Translations under genes and position numbers: made by a program
Notes under the pieces: generated by a model
Seen by the model: the letters and a program-made list of their open reading frames with translations, nothing else
Told to the model about the DNA's origin: nothing
Databases searched by the model: none
Source of the DNA: Ktedonobacterales bacterium
Lineage (GTDB): Bacteria > Chloroflexota > Ktedonobacteria > Ktedonobacterales > JACDGC01
Assembly: GCA_013815535.1 (NCBI GenBank)
Contig: JACDGC010000206.1
Span: 1 to 6,805, forward strand
Direction of reading: 5' to 3'
DNA length: 6,805 nt
Part shown: in pieces, positions 1 through 5,227 of the stretch
How the letters are laid out: the number at the start of each line of letters is the position of its first letter
Position numbering within the stretch: the stretch's first letter is position 1

Positions 1-48
1 GCTATGTACTCCCCGCATGCTCATCCTAGCCCGCCCAAGGGGCCGCTG
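1..48. other. Short non-coding stretch at the left window edge
   Basis: These bases lie downstream of the stop codon of the minus-strand ClbS-like gene. A 4-bp stem (GCCC at 33-36 with GGGC at 40-43) can be drawn, but no T run follows it in the direction of transcription, so I do not call a terminator. Nothing else is recognisable, and the next gene to the left is outside the window. Confidence 0.5.
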
Positions 49-549
49 TCAAGCGCCCAGCCACGCGGCAAGCATGGCGATATGTTCTTGATAGTGATCG
101 TAGGTATTGCTGGCGATCAGTTCGATGACATCGCCTCCGGTGACACGCGCGAAATCGTCCGAGCCGAAGAGGTAGTCTTCTGGCAGAGCGGTGAGGACGG
201 CGCACACTTCCTGATGGGATGCGGCGAAGCGCTCCTGCACCTCGGTGAACGATTGGGCATGGCTGGCCACGCGGGCCGCCTCGTTCACACGGTCGATGGC
301 GGTGGCAACGTCCTCGCCGGGTTCCCAGGAAAGCGGTGTGGACTGGCCCGCCCGAGCATTCGCCAGGATCAAGAGTGCCCGTTGCTCCCAATAGACGATA
401 TGCGCCAGCACATCTTTCACCGACCAGCCCCCCGCCAGGACGGGGGCGAGCACTTCCGCAGGGGGGACGCGCGCCAACAGATCTTCGAGGCGTGCGCGGG
501 ACTGAGCAATTTGCTCAAGCAACGCGGTCTTGTTCGTGGGGGTCGGCAT
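49..549 (-). CDS. ClbS/DfsB-like DinB-superfamily four-helix bundle protein
   Basis: A 166-residue cytoplasmic protein of the DinB/YfiT fold, closest by eye to the ClbS/DfsB (DUF1706) group. Visible signatures are the segment GGWSVKDVLAHIVYWEQ at residues 40-56, typical of the second helix, and NTYDHYQEHI at 148-157. Together they supply H50, H152 and H156, the three-histidine metal site of the superfamily. The length matches the family norm of about 160-170. The start is the ATG at 547-549, because GAGGAG (556-561) sits 6 nt upstream. A longer reading frame running back to 690 would begin with a Pro-rich stretch and overlap the upstream gene. It starts 31 bp after the stop of the solute-binding protein gene on the same strand, so co-transcription is likely. 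ClbS itself is a cyclopropane hydrolase that protects against colibactin; DinB-fold relatives include thiol-dependent transferases. The substrate here is unknown, and the family assignment is much firmer than any function. Confidence 0.85.
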   Translation of the reverse strand: MPTPTNKTALLEQIAQSRARLEDLLARVPPAEVLAPVLAGGWSVKDVLAHIVYWEQRALLILANARAGQSTPLSWEPGEDVATAIDRVNEAARVASHAQSFTEVQERFAASHQEVCAVLTALPEDYLFGSDDFARVTGGDVIELIASNTYDHYQEHIAMLAAWLGA

Positions 550-555
550 GCGATG

Positions 556-561
556 CTCCTC
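556..561 (-). promoter_or_regulatory. Ribosome binding site of the ClbS-like gene
   Basis: GAGGAG on the minus strand, 6 nt before the ATG at 547-549. It decides the start: the longer in-frame extension to 690 has no comparable site and overlaps the preceding gene. Confidence 0.7.
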
Positions 562-580
562 GCGCTTGTGAGGCTGAGGC

Positions 581-2374
581 TTAGGCGCCAAGCCACCAGT
601 CAGCGATGTTCCAATCCAGGGTATCACCTGTGGCACCCACCACCATGCCGTGCAGGGCGGGGGCGGCGAGGGTGATGATGGGCCATACATAGAGCGGCGT
701 CACGTAGCATTGTTGGGCCACGATGCGCTGCTGGACGGTGTGAAGAGCGGTCACACGGGTGGCGAAATCCACCACGCCACGTTCCGTTTGCAGGGCGGCA
801 TCGAGCTTGGGATCGTTGATATGGCCGTAGTTGGTGCCAGCGGGATTCGTCTTCGAGGGGATGGCACTGGAATGGTAGATGTCATAGGTGAAGTCGGGGT
901 CGGCGCTGCCCACAAAGGCAAGCAAGGCGATGTCGAACTGCCCTGTCGCCAGCAGGCCGCCCCCCGTGAAGTCGGTGAAGACCTTTTGGCCAGGTTGGGC
1001 GGCAACCGCCACATCCACGCCGATGCCTTTCCAAGCGGCGACGAGCAAGGCCGCCTCAGCGACACGCGCGCTGTCATTCGTGGTGACTAAGGTGAAGTGA
1101 AGCGGCTTGCCATCGGTGCCCAGACGGATGCCCGCCGCGTTCTTCTTGGTGAAACCAGCACCCGCAAGGAGGGTAGCAGCCTTGGTGAGGTCAGGCGTGG
1201 TGGCCACGAGGGTTTTGTCGAAGTCCAGCGCGGCGGGGGCGGTGATGCTGGCGGCAACGGTGCCGCTGCACGCACCACCAAGGGACTTTTGCGCGATGGC
1301 GCAGCGGTCGATGGCCAGCCCCAATGCTTGCCGCACAGCGACATTCGCCAGAGCCTTGTTGGCCTGGTTATAGAGGACGTGCTCGTAGCCTACCGCTGGT
1401 GACAGCTTCACCCCGGCATTGGCCGCGCGCACCGCGCCAAGATCGGCGGGCTGGAAGTCTTGCGCCAGGGTCACTTTGCCCGCGCTGAAATCAGCAAGCA
1501 TGGCCCCCGGCGTGCCGTACCCACGGAACGTGAGGGACTTCAAGAAGGGACCATAGAAGCTGGCGGAAACATAATGGGTATTTGGCTTCAGAGCCAGGCT
1601 CCTATTCAACGCATAGCTGCTGACGGCATAGGGACCACTGGTCGCCTTGGGGGTGAAATTGACTTCCGCGTTCGAGGAGAGTTGCTCGGGCGCGATGCTG
1701 CCGAATTCATGTTGCGGCAAGGCATAGGGCAGATAGGTGAGGTAGGGGCCAAAGGGAACCTTGAACGTCACCTGCACGGTTTGGGGGTCGAGCGCGGCCA
1801 CGGCGGTGATGAGGGTGTAGCCGCCAATGTTGACCGCCGCGACCTTCGGGTTCTTCAGCGTCTGCCAACCAAAGACGAAATCGGCAGCGGTGAGGGGCTT
1901 GCCATCGGACCATTGTAGGGTGGGAAGGAGCTTCAACTTCACGATGGTGCCATCGGCGCTGACATCACCATTCACTTGTGTGGGAACCTCGGTGCATTCG
2001 TCGGGGAGCCACTTCAGGTCGGCCCCCGCAACGACACACGCGCCATAGAGCGCCCGGATGAGGGTGAAGTCGATGTGCTGGTCGGCAAACAGCGGGCTGA
2101 CGGTGTCGGGCACTTCCCAATCGCCGACCACAGCAGCGCCAGAGGGCACGGCGGATTTGCCAGCATGGTAGGCGGGCGCGGTGCCGAGCTTGGCGCAGGC
2201 GGTGCCACCAGGGCAGATTGGCGCGTAGGCACTGCCCACATTGGCCGGGGGGGTCTTGACGACCGATGATGATGTATGCGGGGCTGAGTTACACGCGGCC
2301 AACATGGTGGCGGCGATGAGGAGCGAGGCCAGGAATTGCCAGGGCAGGCCGCCCCGATGTTGTCGTATATCCAC
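581..2374 (-). CDS. Peptide/nickel-type ABC transporter substrate-binding lipoprotein (SBP family 5)
   Basis: A 597-residue extracytoplasmic lipoprotein of the OppA/DppA-like SBP_bac_5 family, which captures oligopeptides or similar ligands and delivers them to an ABC permease. It opens with a signal peptide (basic start, hydrophobic core at about residues 12-27) ending in the lipobox LAAC, so C28 is the predicted lipidated cysteine. A Ser/Pro/Ala-rich linker follows to about 80. Family signatures are LQWSDGKPLTAADFVFGW at 153-170, the NVAVRQALGLAIDR segment at 344-357 and ADPDFTYDIYHSS at 491-503. The length suits the family (about 500-600). The start is a GTG with GGAGGG just upstream; the next in-frame Met (residue 24) lies inside the signal peptide. 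No permease or ATPase genes occur in the window, so it is either an orphan binding protein or its transporter lies elsewhere. The ClbS-like gene follows after 31 bp. The ligand cannot be told from sequence. Confidence 0.92.
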   Translation of the reverse strand: MDIRQHRGGLPWQFLASLLIAATMLAACNSAPHTSSSVVKTPPANVGSAYAPICPGGTACAKLGTAPAYHAGKSAVPSGAAVVGDWEVPDTVSPLFADQHIDFTLIRALYGACVVAGADLKWLPDECTEVPTQVNGDVSADGTIVKLKLLPTLQWSDGKPLTAADFVFGWQTLKNPKVAAVNIGGYTLITAVAALDPQTVQVTFKVPFGPYLTYLPYALPQHEFGSIAPEQLSSNAEVNFTPKATSGPYAVSSYALNRSLALKPNTHYVSASFYGPFLKSLTFRGYGTPGAMLADFSAGKVTLAQDFQPADLGAVRAANAGVKLSPAVGYEHVLYNQANKALANVAVRQALGLAIDRCAIAQKSLGGACSGTVAASITAPAALDFDKTLVATTPDLTKAATLLAGAGFTKKNAAGIRLGTDGKPLHFTLVTTNDSARVAEAALLVAAWKGIGVDVAVAAQPGQKVFTDFTGGGLLATGQFDIALLAFVGSADPDFTYDIYHSSAIPSKTNPAGTNYGHINDPKLDAALQTERGVVDFATRVTALHTVQQRIVAQQCYVTPLYVWPIITLAAPALHGMVVGATGDTLDWNIADWWLGA

Positions 2375-2377
2375 ACA

Positions 2378-2383
2378 CCCTCC
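2378..2383 (-). promoter_or_regulatory. Ribosome binding site for the GTG start of the substrate-binding protein
   Basis: GGAGGG on the minus strand, only 3-4 nt before the GTG at 2372-2374. The spacing is somewhat short, but no other in-frame start lies at a better distance, and the signal peptide requires a start near here. Confidence 0.55.
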
Positions 2384-2419
2384 GGCGAACGAGCGCTACG
2401 GTCATTTGCTTGCTCATCC

Positions 2420-2448
2420 GTTATACCAGATCGTGGGGGGGCTGTATA
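2420..2448 (-). promoter_or_regulatory. Candidate promoter of the substrate-binding protein gene
   Basis: On the minus strand, -10 TATAAC (2420-2425) is preceded by TGG, giving an extended -10 of the TGn type. A 17-bp spacer leads to TATACA (2443-2448), which matches the TTGACA consensus at four of six positions. The -10 lies about 45 nt before the GTG start, a normal distance. This is a pattern match only; no transcription data support it. Confidence 0.45.
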
Positions 2449-2548
2449 GAGGAATAGGACTGCCGATCCCCATGGCTGAAAACCAGCAGTTATGCGGGAT
2501 TGCCGAGTTAGCAGCCGGGGTGGGGATGGTGCAACCGCCCCAGCCGGA

Positions 2549-2569
2549 CAGATGTGGTCACCACTGCTG
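2549..2569. promoter_or_regulatory. 21-bp interrupted dyad, possible operator
   Basis: Centred on base 2559, GTGGT and ACCAC pair across one base. After two mismatches on each side, CAG (2549-2551) pairs with CTG (2567-2569), giving eight of ten positions symmetric. The location between divergent genes suits a regulator binding site, but no regulator is encoded in the window and a site like this can arise by chance. Confidence 0.22.
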
Positions 2570-2623
2570 CACGAGTGCCGCGACTGCGAAGGGGCCCATG
2601 AACGCCAAAGGGTGCGGCGCGAT

Positions 2624-2637
2624 CCGATGGACATCGG
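2624..2637. repeat. 14-bp perfect dyad CCGATG-GA-CATCGG
   Basis: Two six-base arms form a perfect inverted repeat around a 2-bp centre, about 110 bp before the epimerase start. The centre is too small for an RNA hairpin loop without opening pairs, so a protein-binding site is the more natural reading. About one such dyad could occur by chance in a region this long. Confidence 0.2.
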
Positions 2638-2731
2638 GGAGATGCTGAAAGGAGACCAAATAAAGCAGTTCAGGGCGAATCTGGTGCAACTTTTCGCTCC
2701 TCATTCGTTTCTATCTTGAGAGAACGGGATA

Positions 2732-2736
2732 AGAGG
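2732..2736 (+). promoter_or_regulatory. Ribosome binding site of the epimerase gene
   Basis: AGAGG lies 8 nt before the ATG at 2745-2747. It fixes the start directly ahead of the nucleotide-binding glycine motif. Confidence 0.6.
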
Positions 2737-2744
2737 TAAAGTTC

Positions 2745-3779
2745 ATGACAACGCTCGTCACAGGCGGCACGGGGTTCATTGGTGGCGCGGTGGCGCGCGA
2801 ACTGGCCGGGATGGGCGAATCGGTGCGCGTGCTGGCACGCAAAGGCGAACCGGAAGATCCGGCGCAGCAGATCAGCAGCGTGGAGTGGGTGGCGGGGGAT
2901 CTGCTGGACCCGGTTTCACTCCGCTATGCGTTGGAGGGATGCGATCGCGTCTATCATATCGCTGGGCATGTCAGCACCCACCCCAACGAACGCGACATCG
3001 TGCGGGCGGTGAATTACGAGGGCACCATCAACCTCTTCGACGCAGCGCTGGCGGCCAAGGTGCGACGCGTCATCTACACGGGGTCGATTTTCGCGCTGGG
3101 CGTTGGCGCGGAGGGCGCAGCACCAGCAGATGAGTCCGTCACGTACAACCTGAGCAAGCTGCGTGCGGCCTATTTCCGTGCCAAACGTGAGGCGGAACTG
3201 GCCGTCGATGGCTATGGAGCCCGTGGGCTCGACATCGTGACGGTCTACCCGGGCTTCTGCGCGGGACCGGGGGATCGGCATCTGACATCGTCGCGGCTGA
3301 TTGTGGCGTATCTGCGTCGCCAGTTACCGGCCTATCTGCCGGGCGGGTTGTGCCAGGTGGACGTGCGTGACGCAGCCCACGCGCACGTGCTGGCGATGAC
3401 GCGCGGCAAGGTGGGCGGGCGCTATTTGGCGACGGGGCACAATGTGACCTATCGCGGCATCTTCCAGCGGTTAGCGCACATCACGGGGCGCACGCCGCCA
3501 ACACTGCGGCTGCCCGTGGCGCCGCTGGGGCTGGCTGGGGCAGCGCTGGAGCGCCTCTCGGCCAAGCCGCTGCTGGATGGTGGGGTGGTGCAATTGCTGC
3601 ACCACACGTGGTGGTACAACGACTTCAAGGCACGCCGCGACCTGGGCATCGAGTATCGCCCGCTGGAAGATACCTATGCCGATGCGGTGGCGTGGTTTTT
3701 GCAGCAAGGGTTCATCACGGCGAAACAAGCGGGGGTCGCAGAAGTGCAGCCTGTTCAAAGTGCTGCACCATCGGTATGA
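2745..3779 (+). CDS. NAD(P)-dependent epimerase/reductase, extended SDR, HpnA-like
   Basis: A 344-residue soluble enzyme of the extended short-chain dehydrogenase/reductase superfamily. The dinucleotide-binding motif TGGTGFIGG spans residues 6-14, starting almost at the N terminus as in the family. GDLLD (51-55) is the acidic site that contacts the adenine ring. S114 in YTGSIFALG and the Y143-x3-K147 pair (YFRAK) supply the catalytic residues. The part QLPAYLPGGLCQVDVRDAAH (193-212), then RGKVGGRYLATG and LAHITGR, resembles hopanoid-associated sugar epimerase HpnA more than other SDRs. Dihydroflavonol-4-reductase-like enzymes are the main alternative. No squalene/hopene or other sugar genes are nearby, so the substrate is uncertain. 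The last 20 residues (from about 325) look like a variable tail. Its stop is 9 bp from the stop of the convergent membrane-protein remnant, with no terminator visible between them. Confidence 0.88.
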   Translation: MTTLVTGGTGFIGGAVARELAGMGESVRVLARKGEPEDPAQQISSVEWVAGDLLDPVSLRYALEGCDRVYHIAGHVSTHPNERDIVRAVNYEGTINLFDAALAAKVRRVIYTGSIFALGVGAEGAAPADESVTYNLSKLRAAYFRAKREAELAVDGYGARGLDIVTVYPGFCAGPGDRHLTSSRLIVAYLRRQLPAYLPGGLCQVDVRDAAHAHVLAMTRGKVGGRYLATGHNVTYRGIFQRLAHITGRTPPTLRLPVAPLGLAGAALERLSAKPLLDGGVVQLLHHTWWYNDFKARRDLGIEYRPLEDTYADAVAWFLQQGFITAKQAGVAEVQPVQSAAPSV

Positions 3780-3788
3780 GTATCTGGC

Positions 3789-4010
3789 TCATGCATCGTA
3801 GTCGCGTTCCTCTGGTTGGAGTGTTATCCCCGTTTTGTTGGCAATAAAAAAGCGTAAGAGGGCCAGGCGTGACGCACGAGAAGGGCGCAAATTGAGCGGC
3901 TCGGACCACTCGATCTCGTCGGGTGTGGCTTCTTCCGTGGCCTTCCGCGTCAAAGTAAAGTACGCGGTACGGTTGCCATCAACTGGTGGCCGCACCGTCC
4001 ATGCGCCGAT
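3789..4010 (-). pseudogene. 3' remnant of the IS-interrupted membrane protein gene
   Basis: This is the distal part of the gene whose 5' part lies at 5228-6425. Read on the minus strand from base 4000 it supplies the last 70 residues (WTVRPPVDGN at the front, EERDYDA at the end) and the TGA at 3789-3791; 4001-4010 is the second copy of the target duplication. It holds the C-terminal half of the second PH-like domain and a Leu/Ala/Phe-rich helix (SRLALLRFFIANKTG). It has no start or ribosome binding site of its own. An open frame enters it from inside the IS, from a GTG at 4092-4094, but that start lacks a convincing ribosome binding site. Joining bases 6425-5228 to 4000-3789 gives 1410 nt, exactly 470 codons including stop. 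Confidence 0.88.
4001..4010 (+). repeat. Target-site duplication, left copy
   Basis: ATGCGCCGAT directly abuts the left inverted repeat of the insertion sequence and is identical to 5228-5237. Ten base pairs falls within the 8-10 bp duplication known for ISAs1-family elements. Confidence 0.92.
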
Positions 4011-4035
4011 CAGGGCTAACGCATGAGATTTAGCG
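4011..4035 (+). repeat. IS terminal inverted repeat, downstream end
   Basis: The 25 bases match the reverse complement of 5203-5227 at 23 positions: 18 outer bases identical, two mismatches (TT against AA), then TAGCG identical. The transposase stop codon (4030-4032) lies inside this repeat. Confidence 0.93.
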
Positions 4036-5142
4036 GAGCAATTGAGCCATGAAGGCATCATCCCAAGCGGCCCGCTTCCGTTGGCGGCGAACACTGCCGC
4101 TCACGCCACTTTGGTGAATCAGATTGAGCGCAATTTTGCGGAGCAGCGCGAGATTCCGCCGTGCATGCGGTTCTCGGACGCGCGAAGGGTCTTCTTGGAA
4201 CGTGACATCCAACACCCAATGGAGACTATTTTCAATCGACCAGTGTTGCCGGATGGCCGCGATCTGTCGTTCATTTGCGCTCGGTAAACTGGAGAGAAAA
4301 TAGCGCTTTTCTGCCGTCACAGTTCCCTGTGGCTTTTCCATGCGGATCGCCTCCACCGCCAGAATGCTCTGGATGCCCGGCCACTCCGCTAATACCGCCA
4401 ACTCGGTGGGTGCCGTTTGCACAAACACCCGGCGACGCGTAAGACGGCCATGTTGTTCGTCAAACGCATCTAATACCGGCTTCAACGAGCTTCCTTTGGC
4501 GAAGGCGTGCTCGTCAAACCACGTTTCTACCGCCTGCAAGGTGTGCTGCTGGTTGCCTTTGAGCGTCAGCACATACTCGGCCTGCTGGTCCAGAATCACC
4601 TGGGTGATCGCTTTTTGGCACCCGGCTGCATCAATGGTGACCAAAGCACCGGCAAGGTCCAAACCTGTCAGAAGAGTGGGAATCGCCGTAATCTCGTTGG
4701 ATTTGCGAGCCACCGCTTCTTGTCCTAACACCAGCCGATGCTCGCTCGCCCAGGCACTTACTACGTGCAACGGCGATTGCTCCCGCTTGCGGTCAAACGA
4801 ATGACGCAGGGTCTTGCCATCAATGGCGACATGCCCGATCTGCTCCGTTCCCAGCCATTGCCCAATCCATTGGCGGAAACACTGCTCAAATTGCGTGGGA
4901 TCAATCAACATGAAGACTCGACGAAACGTGTCATGCGAAGGGATGCCATGCTTCAAGGTCAGAAAACGGCGCAGCCACACTTCCTTACTCTGGGCATACA
5001 GCGCAATGTCTTCCCAGCCTTCTGCGCCAGCAATTACCCCACAAATTGCCATGATCAGAATCTCGAGCAGGTTGTGTTCCACTTTGGCAGCGCAGCGGGG
5101 ATCGTTGATCTCGGCAAAGGTTTCCATGAGGTGGGGAAGCAC
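4030..5142 (-). CDS. ISAs1-family DDE transposase
   Basis: A 370-residue cut-and-paste transposase acting on the terminal repeats of its own element. The N-terminal region (residues 7-80) has the family features: INDPR (12-16), the hydrophobic LLEILIMAICGVIAGAEGWEDIALYA (25-50, given in parts here: LLEILIMAI then VIAGAEGWEDIA) and GIPSHDTFRRVF (66-77). The catalytic acidic residues are seen as D108 in AIDGKTLR, D171 in VTIDAAGCQKAI, and E304 in HWSIENSLHWVLDVTF (300-315). A second conserved acidic stretch QEDPSRVRE follows. The length is full for the family, with no frameshift or internal stop. The start is a GTG at 5140-5142, supported by GAGGAG (5151-5156) 8 nt upstream; an in-frame ATG five codons later is the alternative. 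Nothing in the sequence suggests it is inactive. Confidence 0.95.
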   Translation of the reverse strand: MLPHLMETFAEINDPRCAAKVEHNLLEILIMAICGVIAGAEGWEDIALYAQSKEVWLRRFLTLKHGIPSHDTFRRVFMLIDPTQFEQCFRQWIGQWLGTEQIGHVAIDGKTLRHSFDRKREQSPLHVVSAWASEHRLVLGQEAVARKSNEITAIPTLLTGLDLAGALVTIDAAGCQKAITQVILDQQAEYVLTLKGNQQHTLQAVETWFDEHAFAKGSSLKPVLDAFDEQHGRLTRRRVFVQTAPTELAVLAEWPGIQSILAVEAIRMEKPQGTVTAEKRYFLSSLPSANERQIAAIRQHWSIENSLHWVLDVTFQEDPSRVREPHARRNLALLRKIALNLIHQSGVSGSVRRQRKRAAWDDAFMAQLLR

Positions 5143-5150
5143 CGGAGTTA

Positions 5151-5156
5151 CTCCTC
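5151..5156 (-). promoter_or_regulatory. Ribosome binding site of the transposase
   Basis: GAGGAG on the minus strand with an 8-nt spacer to the GTG at 5140-5142. It favours that GTG over the ATG five codons further in. Confidence 0.6.
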
Positions 5157-5202
5157 ATCAATGAGCTAGAGTACCCGCACTATACCTTCTGAGCCTATTA
5201 AA

Positions 5203-5227
5203 CGCTATTTCTCATGCGTTAGCCCTG
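5203..5227 (-). repeat. IS terminal inverted repeat, upstream (transposase-start) end
   Basis: Reverse complement of 4011-4035 with two mismatches. It contributes the seven-codon tail and the TAG (5205-5207) that now close the truncated membrane-protein frame. Confidence 0.93.

Larger units (their letters stand above)
2375..2744. other. 370-bp divergent intergenic region
   Basis: This stretch separates the minus-strand binding-protein gene from the plus-strand epimerase gene. It holds a candidate minus-strand promoter (2420-2448), two dyad-symmetric sites (2549-2569 and 2624-2637), a 9-base direct repeat TGGTGCAAC (2527-2535 and 2682-2690) and a doubtful 55-codon plus-strand reading frame (2552-2719). 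I found no convincing plus-strand promoter for the epimerase, although one must lie here unless transcription enters from the short frame. No riboswitch class or RNA gene was recognised. Confidence 0.6.
4011..5227 (-). mobile_element. Complete ISAs1-family insertion sequence, 1217 bp
   Basis: The element is bounded by terminal inverted repeats beginning CAGGGCTAACGCATGAGA. The first 18 bases are identical at both ends, and 23 of 25 match when extended. A perfect 10-bp direct duplication flanks it. It carries a single transposase gene filling almost its whole length: the start is 85 bp inside the right end and the stop codon lies within the left inverted repeat. Length, ends, duplication size and transposase all agree with the ISAs1 family. 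Inside the right end, TATAGT (5179-5184, minus strand) could be the -10 of the transposase promoter, but no good -35 accompanies it. The element lies in the same orientation as the gene it interrupts. The intact gene and perfect duplication point to a recent insertion. Confidence 0.95.

Noticed and set aside
33..43. GC-rich hairpin after the ClbS-like gene
   Set aside because: The stem is only 4 bp and no T run follows, so a factor-independent terminator is not supported.
4..675. Long plus-strand open frame opposite the ClbS-like gene
   Set aside because: It lies wholly opposite a gene with clear family motifs and a good ribosome site, crosses into the next gene, and its translation looks like an antisense shadow.
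1460..1918. Plus-strand open frame of 152 codons
   Set aside because: Antisense to the substrate-binding protein, which has lipobox and family motifs; no independent start signal.
2014..2634. Minus-strand open frame of 206 codons reaching into the intergenic region
   Set aside because: Most of it is another frame of the binding-protein gene. The translation is rich in Pro, Ser and Arg with no recognisable motif.
2527..2690. Direct repeat TGGTGCAAC at 2527-2535 and 2682-2690
   Set aside because: Only two copies of nine bases, 155 bp apart, with unrelated flanks; more likely chance than an iteron or CRISPR-like array.
2916..3281. Minus-strand open frame inside the epimerase gene
   Set aside because: Antisense shadow of a gene with intact SDR motifs.
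3780..3788. Possible shared terminator between convergent genes
   Set aside because: Only 9 bp separate the two stop codons, and I see no hairpin with a T run there or just beyond.
4340..5169. Two plus-strand open frames (4340-4804 and 4738-5169) inside the insertion sequence
   Set aside because: Both are opposite the transposase and show no known accessory-gene motifs. ISAs1 elements normally carry one gene.
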